Part shown: in pieces, positions 28,201 through 36,263 of the stretch
How the letters are laid out: each line of letters opens with the position of its first letter
Numbering within the stretch: the first letter of the stretch is position 1
Assembly: GCF_963920925.1 (NCBI RefSeq)
Contig: NZ_CAWUDI010000028.1
Location: 53,169 to 117,168 of the forward strand
Direction: 5' to 3'
DNA length: 64,000 nucleotides
From: Rivularia sp963920925
GTDB lineage: Bacteria; Cyanobacteriota; Cyanobacteriia; Cyanobacteriales; Nostocaceae
Notes under the pieces: model-generated
Databases searched by the model: none
Told to the model about the DNA's origin: nothing
What the model saw: the letters and a program-made list of their open reading frames with translations, nothing else
Translations under genes and position numbers: made by a program

Positions 28201-28717
28201 AGCGATCAAAATCTGGAATGTCGAAAATGGCAGTTTAATCAAAACTTTTCCCAAAGCTCATAGCGATCGCATTACAAGTGTCAGTTTCAGCCCAAACGGT
28301 GAGTTAATTGCTTCCGCTAGTGCAGATAATACAGTCAAGTTGTGGAGTGTAAAAAATGGTAAATTAATCAGACCTCTTAAGAAACATAGTAACTGGGTTA
28401 CTAACATCAAATTTAGTCCTAATGGTAAAATTCTCGCTTCCGCAAGTCTTGATAGTACGATCAATTTGTGGAACGTCGATGATGGTAACTTGCTGCAAAC
28501 CCTTGAAACTGATCGAGATGGGGTATGGGTGACAAGCGTCAGTTTTAGTCCCGATGGAAAAACCATAGCTTCAGCAAATAGAGACGGTACCGTTAAGCTA
28601 TGGAAATTAAATTTAGATTTAGATGATTTCATGAAAATGGGTTGCAATTGGTTGCAAGGTTATTTAGTGATTCATCCCGAAGAAAAGGAAATACAGCAAA
28701 TCTGCAATCAACCTTAA
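25211..28717 (+). CDS. AAA_35 NTPase - transmembrane - 14-repeat WD40 protein
   Basis: From ATG 25211 the product is 1,168 residues. The N-terminal part (about 1-390) is an AAA_35 NTPase with P-loop SRQTGKSSL and Walker B NIIIFVDEIDRVL. A single membrane helix follows (IILLGSIFLAISFVVALF), then a linker with coiled-coil character. The C-terminal part has 14 WD40 repeats, each like VSFSPDGKIIASASADNTIKLW, enough for two seven-bladed propellers. The architecture suggests a membrane-anchored sensor whose propellers bind a ligand or partner and gate the NTPase. Repeats 3, 10 and 11 are the most diverged. An upstream TTG (25166) would extend it by 15 residues but overlaps the repeated regulatory motif, so the ATG is preferred. 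Confidence 0.88.
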   Translation: MIESPSNYEYQVGGSLPINASSYVTRQADTELYESLKKGEFCYVLNSRQTGKSSLRVQTMQKLQADGMVCAFIDLTGIGKEDVTAEKWYAGIVQSLVSSCQLSKKIKWRNWWKERRDLLSPVQRLNLFIDEVLLIEIEQNIIIFVDEIDRVLSQSFSLDDFFALIRFFYNKRVDNPEYKRLTFALLGVATPSDLIADKTQTPFNIGKAIELQGFKFYEAQPLAKGLAGIDHPQSVIEEILKWTAGQPFLTQKLCQLVIKTETQNNIPANRVIEEIVQKLIVENWEAQDEPEHLKTIRDRILRNEQKAGRLLAIYQDILQQTEVFADASPEQTDLRLSGLVVQEQGKLKIYNRIYRQVFNKTWVEKQLEKLRPYSQNFDIWVNSNYQDESRLLRGRALQDGLTWANNHNLSCLDYRYLSASQELEQRQIQQTLAVKEKQSQILTQAHNQAKKIILLGSIFLAISFVVALFTNIQLNKARLEQTQADILLTSVYSQRAFDTSPFQSLLLALKAGRKLQKLSKLSSVNQETRSSVVSALQQAIYSIKEKNRLQGHDDKVKSVSFSPDGKIIASASADNTIKLWNAKNGTLWRSLIGHTNSVWSVSFSPNGKIIASTASDGMIKIWNVDGSLIKTIKGHNSILLDVSFSFDGTILAVAAANGKVGLFDLDNGNLIKIIDAHREPIWSIDFSPDGKILATASLDYTLKLWNISNGSLIKTFTGHTNKLAGVSFSPNGKILATASFDNTIKLWNVSDGSLIHTFVGHTAPVHSVTFSPNGRKIASASEDRTIKLWDIKQTAIQPQTFKGHSGHVMDVNFSPDGKTLATSGSDSTIRLWNIYGIEPQILENHNAEVWDVSFSPNGKTLASASADKTIKLWNLEKSLLQTIHNNEQVRSISFSPNGKTLAFSSDDGLIKLWHFDNSNFLQTFNYHGDRLSRVSFSPDGKILASTGDDEIVKLWNLSDGRVLQLQSDDDIFAAAGRWTSISFSPDGKMLASISDEPAIKIWNVENGSLIKTFPKAHSDRITSVSFSPNGELIASASADNTVKLWSVKNGKLIRPLKKHSNWVTNIKFSPNGKILASASLDSTINLWNVDDGNLLQTLETDRDGVWVTSVSFSPDGKTIASANRDGTVKLWKLNLDLDDFMKMGCNWLQGYLVIHPEEKEIQQICNQP

Positions 28718-28723
28718 ACATTA

Positions 28724-29113
28724 TTAATTTGTGATTTTCATTCTACAGCTACCCCATCCTAGAGTTTTGCCCATATTCAAACCATTTTCAAAAACCGTAC
28801 TTCCGGTTCCTGTAACATTTTTACTTCCCTGTTTACAAGTAAGCTTTCCTTTATTCAAACCATTTACTTTGTAATCTCCCCATTCTGCTTTATCCACACT
28901 TTGCCCGTTATTTAAAACTTTAGTAAAAGCAGTAAAACAAGCTTTCTCTACACTGTTAACAGTCCACGTCCACCAAGTATAACCTTGATTTGATGTTGCT
29001 GTACAATAAGGTCTATTGGAGGATGATGCTGTCGCTGGATTCGTATTTACGGCTGGTGATAAAGCAACAACACCCAATAATATGACTGTAGATACAATTG
29101 ATTTTACTTGCAT
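28724..29113 (-). CDS. Small secreted protein, unknown function
   Basis: The 129-residue product has an N-terminal signal peptide (VKSIVSTVILLGVVALSPA, cleavage probably near ATAS) and a mature part of about 95 residues rich in Gly, Asn, Lys and Trp. It has four cysteines (YCTAT, KACFTAF, LTCKQG, GSCRMK) that could form two disulfides. GAGAGGT before ATG 29113 supports the start. No known domain is recognised. It converges on the WD40 gene (6 bp between the stops) and has an upstream region strikingly like that of the other secreted gene at 24627. Confidence 0.7.
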   Translation of the reverse strand: MQVKSIVSTVILLGVVALSPAVNTNPATASSSNRPYCTATSNQGYTWWTWTVNSVEKACFTAFTKVLNNGQSVDKAEWGDYKVNGLNKGKLTCKQGSKNVTGTGSTVFENGLNMGKTLGWGSCRMKITN

Positions 29114-29207
29114 TTCTATTACCTCTCGATTTGATAACTAATGTGATATTTAAAAACAAATTAATTTGCTTTATATGCAAATAATGACTCACATAAATCT
29201 CAATACC

Positions 29208-29279
29208 AATAGGAAAAAATCAGGTGTTTTCTACACCATAGATTCTGAATATTGTATTCAATATAGGGTAAAATCAGGT
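29208..29279. promoter_or_regulatory. Second pair of the AATAGG..AAATCAGGT motif
   Basis: AATAGGAAAAAATCAGGT lies at 29208-29225 and a weaker copy (TATAGGGTAAAATCAGGT) at 29262-29279, 54 bp apart. The flanking sequence TTGCTTTATATGCAAAT...AATACC (about 29165-29207) also matches 25110-25145. The paired copies upstream of both secreted genes suggest one shared regulator. Confidence 0.55.
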
Positions 29280-29484
29280 ATAATATGTTGAGCTTTTTAT
29301 AAATAATTTAACCACCAATATTTATCCTGAGACTTATAATTAGCAAATCAGTTATATAGGAAGTATCCCAAATATTTAAATTGGTTTAGGATGCTCCCGT
29401 TATATAACCTTCAACTTTCACACACTCGCTATTTCTATTCAACACTTCAAAATCCTAAGTACATCATATAATTCATTCTCTGGG

Positions 29485-30045
29485 TTACGCATTAAATAAA
29501 CCCTCTGATAAAGCATAACGAGGTCTATTTGTTTTCACTAATTTAACGAAAATAAACTCGCTACCTGTAGCAATCATGCCAAAACACGGTTTATTTTCTA
29601 CCCGACTACCTAACATATAAGCAAGAATTTGTGCTAGTCCTTTTTCAATAGAATAATCTGCTTTTTTCGATTCAATAACCATTATCCATAATTTATCTTT
29701 TAGCACTAATGTATCAATTTTACCTTTGATGATAATTCCTTCATCTTCATCAGCAATATCTATAGACTCTTCCGATTTAACATAAAAAGGATTAAGAAAA
29801 AAATCTCAAATAAAAAGTATTGGGTCGATCATTGCCATTCTGACAACATCTTCTAGCAAAGGAGGATAGTTAAGCAAATTAAAATAGCCCGCTTTGACTT
29901 TATTCAAAAGTTGTTTATCTAAACTGCTGATTTCTGGTAAACTTTCCTGCCATTCGTAGAAAAATTGGTCATCTAAAACTAACTCAATACCAAAATTATC
30001 AATTAAGTAACGTAAATTAATCTCTTTTGCTTGAATTGTTTGCCC
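29485..30045 (-). pseudogene. Broken cyanobacterial restriction-endonuclease-like (PD-(D/E)xK) gene
   Basis: The minus-strand frame reads QTIQAKEINLRYLIDNFG, then YEWQESLPEISSLDKQLLN, a NLLNYPPLLEDVVRMAMIDP stretch, LFI, a TGA stop, DFFLNPFYVKSEESIDIADE, then GIIIKGKIDTLVLKDKLWIMVIESKK in parts, and ends LSEGLFNA. The DEGIIIKGKIDTL..VIESKK pattern is typical of a nuclease-like family often annotated as restriction endonuclease subunit R in cyanobacteria. The frame has no start (GGG at 30043-30045 sits where ATG is expected), one internal TGA (near 29806) and a shortened C-terminus. These three lesions indicate decay. Confidence 0.65.
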
Positions 30046-30116
30046 CCTAATTATTTAGGAATAAATAAAAATTGTAATAAGAGTGGCGCGAACGCGCCAT
30101 AGACCTGAATTACAAA

Positions 30117-30758
30117 TTACAACACTCCCTTAGAACTAGGTATAGTACTGGCACGTCTTGGATCGATTTCTGTAGCCATTCGCATCGCTCTTGCAAAAGC
30201 TTTAAATGTCGCTTCAATAATGTGATGGGAATTGATACCGTCAAGCTGACGAATATGCAATGTCATCTGGCTGTTGTTAACAATTGCAACAAAAAATTCC
30301 CGCACTAATTGAGTATCGTAAGTTCCCACTCTTTGAGTAGGAATTTGCAAACCGTAAGTTAAATGAGGTCTTCCCGAAAAGTCCAAAGCTACCTGAACCA
30401 ATGCTTCATCAAGGGGAGCCATAAAATGACCGAAGCGGACAATACCTTTGCGATCGCCAAGTGCTTGTGCCAAAGCTTTTCCTAATGTAATACCGACATC
30501 TTCGTTGGTGTGGTGGTCATCAATCTCTATATCTCCCTTAGCAATGACTTCTAAGTCAATCAGTCCGTGGGAGGAAATTTGATGCAGCATATGGTCTAAA
30601 AACGGAATGCCGGTTTGAGCATTACAGTTACCAGTACCATCTAAATTCAGGGTAACTTGCACGTCCGTTTCCCCGGTAGTACGGCTAACGGTAGCGGTGC
30701 GAGGATTAAAAACAGTATTGTGATTTGAAGAGATTGCAGGACGTTCAATTGAGCGCAT
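30117..30758 (-). CDS. hisB: Imidazoleglycerol-phosphate dehydratase
   Basis: The 213-residue enzyme removes water from imidazole glycerol phosphate in histidine synthesis. The Mn-binding histidine motifs are visible: GIPFLDHMLHQISSHG, DIEIDDHHTNEDVGI, and SHHIIEATFKAFARAM with GINSHHIIE. The N-terminus is somewhat extended (MRSIERPAISSNHN) before the conserved RTATVSRTTGETDV. It is single-gene here; repeats fill the spacer to fabI. The start has no strong ribosome-binding site. Confidence 0.97.
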   Translation of the reverse strand: MRSIERPAISSNHNTVFNPRTATVSRTTGETDVQVTLNLDGTGNCNAQTGIPFLDHMLHQISSHGLIDLEVIAKGDIEIDDHHTNEDVGITLGKALAQALGDRKGIVRFGHFMAPLDEALVQVALDFSGRPHLTYGLQIPTQRVGTYDTQLVREFFVAIVNNSQMTLHIRQLDGINSHHIIEATFKAFARAMRMATEIDPRRASTIPSSKGVL

Positions 30759-30832
30759 AGTAGCCGTACTGATTAAAAATACTTTGATTCTATTATCCCT
30801 TGATCAAGCCACTTTTGGATTGAATCACAGCA

Positions 30833-31103
30833 GATGTTGGGTTACAACGCTTTGAGCAATTTCTTGTTAAAAACCAATATCTTTCGTGCGTCTAACCCAA
30901 CCTACAAACTACAAACTAAAACGGTATTAGTTCGTAGGTTGGGTTAAAAGCGCACGACCTTCATTATGGTTTATCTTCGGATTGAGATGCGCTTTTAGCC
31001 CAACATTTAGTTTTAATCGCTAATAGAGAAGATGTTGGGTTACGACGCTTCGAGTAATTTTTAGTTGAAAACCAATGTTTTTCGTGCGTCTAACCCAACC
31101 TAC
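30833..31103. repeat. Three copies of a 70-75 bp dispersed repeat (direct-inverted-direct)
   Basis: Near-identical direct copies (30833-30905 and 31029-31103) run from GATGTTGGGTTAC to CTAACCCAACCTACAA. An inverted, diverged copy (about 30930-31005) between them starts TAGGTTGGGTTAAAAGCGC and ends CTTTTAGCCCAACAT. The array lies between hisB and fabI, both minus-strand genes. Confidence 0.8.
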
Positions 31104-31164
31104 AAGTTAATAGACTATTGCAACTAAGAAAGAAAATATTAAAAAAATCGGAAATTTTGCCATA

Positions 31165-31941
31165 TTACATTCCCATGATTTCGTATCCTGCATCAACATA
31201 CAGAACTTGACCTGTAATTCCACTTGCTAAATCGCTACACAAGAAGGCTGCTGCATTACCAACTTCTAGCTGGGTAACAGTACGTTTGAGGGGAGCAACT
31301 TCTTCTACATGATGAATCATATCTAAAATGCCACCCACCGCACTTGAGGCTAAAGTACGAATGGGACCTGCTGAAATTGCGTTGACGCGAATCTGTTGCT
31401 CTCCGAGTTCTGCTGCTAGATAACGCACGCTCGATTCTAATGCTGCTTTAGCCACTCCCATCACGTTGTAATTAGGAATTGCTCTGACACCACCCAAGTA
31501 TGTAAGAGTTACAATGCTTCCTCCTGCGGACATTAGAGGTTTGGCTGCACCTGCTAATTGGGCTAGCGAATAAGCGCTTATTTCCAAAGCTAAATTAAAG
31601 CCTTCACGGGAAGTTTCGCTAAAACCTCCGGTTAAGTCGTCTCTTTTGGCGAAAGCAAGACAATGAATCAAAATATCTAAAGAACCCCATTTTTCCTTGA
31701 TCGAATCAAAAGTAGATTTTACTTGCTCGTCATCTTGGACATTACATGGCAAAAACAAACTAGGTTTAATGGGTTCGACTAAATCTTTAACCTTTTTCTC
31801 CATTTTTCCTTTCTCGTCTGGTAAATAGGTAACACCAATATTTGCTCCTGCTTTATGCAGTTGTTGGGCTATACCCCAAGCAATAGAACGGTTATTAGCA
31901 ATACCTGTAACAAGCGCGTTTTTCCCTGTCAGATCCAGCAT
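31165..31941 (-). CDS. fabI: Enoyl-acyl-carrier-protein reductase (NADH)
   Basis: From ATG 31941 (MLDLTGKNALVTGIANNRSIAWG) the product is 258 residues, the usual length of cyanobacterial FabI. It catalyses the last reduction step of type II fatty-acid elongation. Features seen are the FabI-type nucleotide loop GIANNRSIAWGIA, the catalytic Y-x6-Y-x-MG-x-AK pattern (LTYLGGVRAIPNYNVMGVAKAAL) and AISAGPIRTLAS. AGGTGA lies just before the start. A start three codons upstream is possible but lacks a spaced ribosome-binding site. Confidence 0.97.
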   Translation of the reverse strand: MLDLTGKNALVTGIANNRSIAWGIAQQLHKAGANIGVTYLPDEKGKMEKKVKDLVEPIKPSLFLPCNVQDDEQVKSTFDSIKEKWGSLDILIHCLAFAKRDDLTGGFSETSREGFNLALEISAYSLAQLAGAAKPLMSAGGSIVTLTYLGGVRAIPNYNVMGVAKAALESSVRYLAAELGEQQIRVNAISAGPIRTLASSAVGGILDMIHHVEEVAPLKRTVTQLEVGNAAAFLCSDLASGITGQVLYVDAGYEIMGM

Positions 31942-32213
31942 AAAAATCACCTATTCAAAAATGGTTCATGGTTGAGCATACTAGATATTAGACCGATCAA
32001 GATTATTTTTTAAATCCGATTTATGGGATGGAATAATAAATGTTGTTAAAATTCTGCTACATTAATTACCATTTTTTTTATGATATTTTAAATATTTCTT
32101 CATCTAAATAATTTACTTCTATGAACTAACTGAATAGTGTTAAAAATTAGTAGCTTTAAGGGTTAGAATTTATGTATCATGTTGAACAAATAGTAATGAG
32201 GTAAAGAGGTTAA
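31942..32213. other. Divergent fabI-ntcA spacer
   Basis: AT-rich DNA between two divergent genes. It should contain the fabI promoter and distal ntcA promoter parts. Beyond the NtcA box described next, a weaker GTATCATGTTGAAC (about 32175-32188) is only a half match. No gene was seen. Confidence 0.45.
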
Positions 32214-32227
32214 GTATAGGAAAGTAC
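32214..32227 (+). promoter_or_regulatory. NtcA-binding box GTA-N8-TAC upstream of ntcA
   Basis: GTATAGGAAAGTAC fits the NtcA consensus GTAN8TAC exactly, 88 bp before the ntcA start. Autoregulation of ntcA by NtcA is established in heterocystous cyanobacteria. The spacing to the nearest -10-like hexamer (TAATCT, 32244-32249) is 16 bp, shorter than the canonical 22, so the class of promoter is uncertain. Confidence 0.6.
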
Positions 32228-32315
32228 AAAAAGGTTCACAATGTAATCTTGATTTTTCAAGTGTATTATACGGTAATCTGTTTTATTTATTCCGGCATTG
32301 GGTAGGGGAAGGGAG

Positions 32316-32987
32316 ATGATTGTGACACAAGATAAAGCCCTAGCAAATGTGTTTAGACAAATGGCAACTGGAGCTTTTCCACCAGTTGTTGAAACATTTG
32401 AACGCAACAAAACTATATTTTTTCCGGGCGATCCAGCTGAACGAGTTTATTTTCTTCTCAAAGGTGCCGTGAAGCTCTCCAGGGTGTATGAGGCAGGAGA
32501 AGAAATAACGGTGGCATTGCTACGAGAGAATAGTGTTTTTGGAGTTTTGTCCTTATTAACAGGAAACAAATCGGATCGGTTTTATCATGCGGTAGCGTTC
32601 ACACCAGTAGAATTGCTTTCGGCTCCAATTGAACAAGTAGAGCAAGCGCTCAAAGAAAATCCAGAATTATCTATGTTGATGCTGCGAGGACTTTCTTCGC
32701 GAATATTGCAGACAGAGATGATGATTGAAACTCTTGCTCACCGAGATATGGGTTCTAGATTAGTGAGCTTTTTACTAATTCTGTGTCGAGATTTTGGAGT
32801 TCCTTGTGCTGATGGAATAACTATCGATTTAAAGTTATCCCATCAAGCAATTGCTGAAGCGATTGGTTCTACTCGCGTTACCGTTACAAGATTATTAGGC
32901 GATTTACGAGAAAAAAAGATGATTTCAATACACAAAAAGAAGATTACCGTACACAAGCCAGTAACTTTAAGTCGGCAATTTACTTAA
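32316..32987 (+). CDS. ntcA: Global nitrogen regulator NtcA (CRP/FNR family)
   Basis: From ATG 32316 ([21 protein letters not shown]) the protein is 223 residues, the standard NtcA length. It has the effector domain ([29 protein letters not shown]) and the C-terminal helix-turn-helix ([21 protein letters not shown]) that reads GTAN8TAC. NtcA senses 2-oxoglutarate, with PipX as coactivator, and controls nitrogen assimilation and heterocyst differentiation. The sequence appears essentially identical to NtcA of Nostoc/Anabaena as recalled. An upstream GTG-like extension from 32298 is not needed. Confidence 0.98.
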
Positions 32988-33373
32988 AAATGTGTTGAAG
33001 GATTTAACGTCTAATTATGTTATTAGGAGGTCTATATTGATTATTGCGATTTAATTTTTGAAAAAATACATCTGAAATGATTATACCGGCAATGACTAAA
33101 TTATCTGGTTAATATTACAGATGCTTTCCTAACGGTAGCAGATGAATGATAATTAACGCTGCTACCAATTAAACAGCTTTGTTCCGAAAGGCAATGTTTT
33201 GAGCCTTATTGAATAGGCGGAATGTAAAATCCGGTTTACTCCGCCCTTTTGACCACGAATTTTGACACGCTTGGAAATTAAGTATATTCAGCTCTTGCAT
33301 TATTTGCCTTTTCTCACACACAATAACTGAAAGTAGTAGCCTGTATGTGTAGGGATAAATTCGGCACGATTTT
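32988..33373. other. Spacer with two hairpins downstream of ntcA
   Basis: A hairpin with nested pairs GGCGGA..GTAAA / TTTAC..TCCGCC (33216-33245), followed by CTTTTGACC, and a GTAGCAG / CTGCTAC pair (about 33136-33165) are seen. Either could be a terminator or RNA structure. No small RNA family (Yfr1, 6S, tmRNA) was recognised. Confidence 0.4.
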
Positions 33374-34906
33374 ATGACCACCGCGTTTATCCTGATAACA
33401 GCAATTTTAATTTTGGGAGGCGTAATTGCTACCGTCGGCGATCGCATTGGCACGCGGGTAGGTAAGAAACGTCTCTCACTTTTCAACCTGCGTCCCAAAA
33501 AGACTGCTGTTTTAGTGACGATTTTAACGGGAGTTGGTATTTCGGCATCAACTTTAGCAAGTTTATTTTTAGTTGATGAAGGATTGCGTGATGGAGTATT
33601 TAAGCTTGAGGATATTCAAAAAGATTTACGAAGCAAGCGAGAACAACTTGAAGGTACGGCGAATAATTTAGAAATTACTAAAAGAGAGTTAGCAGAAGCT
33701 AGGAACCAACAAGCACAAGCACAGAAAAAGTTAGAGGCAATTAACCGCTCCTTGGAAGCTGCAAACACCAAGCAACGATTAACCCAAGCTCAACTTAATA
33801 AAACCATCAAGCAGCAAGCCCGTACAGAAGCTTTACTGCAAGGTACCCAAAAGAAACTAGATCAAGTAGCCACTCGTTACAAAAGCGCTATTGACGAGCT
33901 GCAAACCATAATTGATGAAAGAGACAGCAAAATCAAAGAGATCAAGCAGCTAAGGGCAGAAAGCCTACAGCTCAAGGAAGACAGAAAGCGATTGATTGCA
34001 GATGCTAATAAAGCCCTAGCCCAAGCTGAAGCTGCAATTAACAAACGCGATCGCGAATTAGCCAATCGTCAAGAAGCGATTGAAAAGCGGGATGAAAAAA
34101 TTGCTCAACTCGATAAACAAATTCAAAAGCGTAATTCTGAAATTACCGCACGCGAGAAAATGATTGCTCAGCGTCAGAAAGTGATTAACGAAAAGCAAGC
34201 GCGTCTTTCAGAGTTGGAAAGTCAGCAAGCTTCTTTAGAACAGCAACTGGCAAAATTGGGGCAATCCAATCGAGATTTACGTTTGGGTAAGCTAGCTTTA
34301 ATCAGGGGACAAGTTATTGCTGAAGCAGTAGTTCGCGTTGAAAAGCCTGAAGCGGCAAAACAAGCAGTAATTAAACTATTGCAGGAAGCCAACCTTTCTG
34401 CTCTCAACAAACTAAGCGAGCCTGGAAGTGATTTATCAAAAGATGAGAAATCACCAATTCTATTTGCTACTGCAAAACAAATTCAGCAATTGAGCAAGCA
34501 GATTGATGATGGTAGAGAATATGTGGTGCGAATTTTTTCTGCCGGAAATTATGTTCGGGGAGAAAAGCGCATCGAATTTTTTGCCGATGCAGCACCGAAT
34601 CAAATAGTCTTTCAAAGAGGTGAGGTGCTAGCAACTACTACAGCAGATCCTCAAAACATGACACCAGAGCAAGTAAGCCAGCGACTGGAATTGTTGATTA
34701 GTGCTTCTCAGTTTCGCGCTCGTAATGCTGGTATTTTAGAAAGTATTCAAATAGATGGTACTATTATTCGATTTGTAGCTTTATTGCGACAGTACAATCA
34801 ATCATTAGATATCAAAGCTGTTGCCGCACAAGATACTTACAGAGCCGGGCCGTTAAAAGTTAAACTAGTAGCAATCTTGAATGGAAAAATAGTTTTTAGT
34901 ACGTGA
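33374..34906 (+). CDS. DUF3084 membrane-anchored coiled-coil protein
   Basis: The 510-residue protein has two N-terminal membrane helices (FILITAILILGGVIATVG and KTAVLVTILTGVGISASTLASLFLV) around a basic loop (RVGKKRLSLFNLRPKK). A coiled coil of about 220 residues (ELAEARNQQAQAQKKLEAINR through ITAREKMIAQRQKVINEKQ, in parts) and a C-terminal globular part of about 170 residues follow. The layout matches DUF3084, a cyanobacterial family of unknown function. It is followed by a YqgF-like nuclease gene on the same strand, an association recalled in other cyanobacteria. Confidence 0.9.
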   Translation: MTTAFILITAILILGGVIATVGDRIGTRVGKKRLSLFNLRPKKTAVLVTILTGVGISASTLASLFLVDEGLRDGVFKLEDIQKDLRSKREQLEGTANNLEITKRELAEARNQQAQAQKKLEAINRSLEAANTKQRLTQAQLNKTIKQQARTEALLQGTQKKLDQVATRYKSAIDELQTIIDERDSKIKEIKQLRAESLQLKEDRKRLIADANKALAQAEAAINKRDRELANRQEAIEKRDEKIAQLDKQIQKRNSEITAREKMIAQRQKVINEKQARLSELESQQASLEQQLAKLGQSNRDLRLGKLALIRGQVIAEAVVRVEKPEAAKQAVIKLLQEANLSALNKLSEPGSDLSKDEKSPILFATAKQIQQLSKQIDDGREYVVRIFSAGNYVRGEKRIEFFADAAPNQIVFQRGEVLATTTADPQNMTPEQVSQRLELLISASQFRARNAGILESIQIDGTIIRFVALLRQYNQSLDIKAVAAQDTYRAGPLKVKLVAILNGKIVFST

Positions 34907-35087
34907 GATGATGTAGGGAGTAAGGAGTAGGGAGTAGGGAACAGCATCAAAAGAACTTTTAAAATTAAAAGCTCCACCGCTATTAGTTGGCAATTGGATG
35001 GGGATTTAAACCCGTTAAAAGCTAAAAGCTAAAAGCTGGATAAATTATTTTAACGATATTTATTAGTAATATTTCAGCAGTATTTAT

Positions 35088-35522
35088 ATGACTTCCCGCA
35101 AATTTTCACCTTCCGATTCGGTGATTTTGGGTTTCGATCCAGGAAAAGATAAATGTGGTGTCGCCGTGATGGGACTTGATAGACAACTCCAGTATCACGA
35201 AGTCGTGTCTTCTGAGGAGGCGATCGCCATTATTGGAGATTTGTATAAAAAGTATCCCATTTCCTTATTAGTAATGGGAAATCAAACCACATCAAAGCGT
35301 TGGAAACAGCAAATAGAAGAAAAATTATCCCCGACGGTAAATATTATTTTAGTCGATGAGCGCTATTCAAGTTTGGAAGCACGCGATCGTTATTGGCAGA
35401 TGTATCCACCCAAAGGATTGACTAAACTATTACCCAAAGGAATGCGAACACCACCACGCCCAATTGATGATATTGTTGCTATTTTGCTGATCGAAAGATA
35501 TCTCAATCGCTTGACTGAGTGA
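35088..35522 (+). CDS. RuvC-fold YqgF-like nuclease
   Basis: The 144-residue protein has the RuvC-like acid positions: ILGFDPGKDKCGVAV (first Asp), ILVDERYSSLEARDRY (Glu after DER) and RPIDDIVAILLIERYL (final Asp). This pattern is shared with YqgF (pre-16S rRNA processing/Holliday-junction-like) proteins. It is the cyanobacterial variant that sits beside DUF3084; a second classical YqgF may exist elsewhere. It is probably cytoplasmic and acts on nucleic acid; the substrate is not determined. Confidence 0.82.
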   Translation: MTSRKFSPSDSVILGFDPGKDKCGVAVMGLDRQLQYHEVVSSEEAIAIIGDLYKKYPISLLVMGNQTTSKRWKQQIEEKLSPTVNIILVDERYSSLEARDRYWQMYPPKGLTKLLPKGMRTPPRPIDDIVAILLIERYLNRLTE

Positions 35523-35633
35523 TTTGGGAGGGGGAGAGGGGGGAGAGGGGGAGATGAGGAGATGGGGACAAGGGGACAAGGGGAGATGGGGAGGCTTGAA
35601 TTGATAATTGATAATTGATAATTGTTAACTGAT

Positions 35634-35897
35634 TCAAATGTCGGCTCGAATTGTAAAAGCGTAATCTCCACCTGGTTCTAATTGATAGTCTTTTTGTTCT
35701 AAAAAGCGGCTGAGAGGTTCTTTGATTAATGCTCTTCCTTGGGAGGGTGTAATTGACAAATCTCCTTGACGAAAATGCCATTGAAATTGCCACTGAAATT
35801 CACCTGCTCTTACTTCTCCTTTAAGCAAACCGTCTTCCCATGATTGTCGGGTAATCCTCACATGGGCTTCTGTTTTCGGTAGTGGTTTGGAACTCAC
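35634..35897 (-). CDS. DUF3146-family small protein
   Basis: The 87-residue product from GTG 35897 (MSSKPLPKTEAHVRITRQSW) matches DUF3146, a cyanobacteria-restricted family of unknown function. It contains QSWEDGLLKGEVRAGEFQWQF and a late PGGDYAFTIRADI. It converges with the YqgF-like gene across a G-rich tandem array at 35522-35600. Soluble, no catalytic residues recognised. Confidence 0.75.
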   Translation of the reverse strand: MSSKPLPKTEAHVRITRQSWEDGLLKGEVRAGEFQWQFQWHFRQGDLSITPSQGRALIKEPLSRFLEQKDYQLEPGGDYAFTIRADI

Positions 35898-36263
35898 GAT
35901 TTATGCAATACCGCAGTGTTGATTACTTGTACTGTTAAAAGGATCTACGCAAAACCGCCTTTTTTGTAAAGGGGAGCCACTGCGTTGCCGTTCACCGGGG
36001 CTGTGCGGCTCGGAACACGACAGTTGTAGCAAGTGCCGTGGGTAAGGGGGAGATTAATATTACTACTGCCTTAGCCCTATACTTAACATAACTTAATTTT
36101 TAATTTGCTTAAAATTGGTTTAATATTTTTTTTCTTAGTCATTTAAGTTGAACCACCAAGCAATCCTGGTGGTCGATCTTAATTAATATTCATTTTTCAA
36201 ATTGCAGCGCGGATTTTAGATTTGTGCATTCACAATCTAAATCTAAAATCCTTGCTTGGGGCG
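35898..36263. other. Spacer with GC-rich repeat fragments
   Basis: Between DUF3146 and pnp, about 35945-36050 carries a GGGGAGCCACTGCGTTGCC...GTGCGGCTCGG fragment of the dispersed GC-rich repeat family seen at 5822-5890 and 49516-49572. Two AATCCTGGTGG / ACCACCAAG-type pairs lie near 36150-36175. No gene was seen. Confidence 0.55.

Noticed and set aside
32210..32410. Minus-strand open frame over the ntcA promoter and start
   Set aside because: Antisense of ntcA, no ribosome-binding site and no domain.
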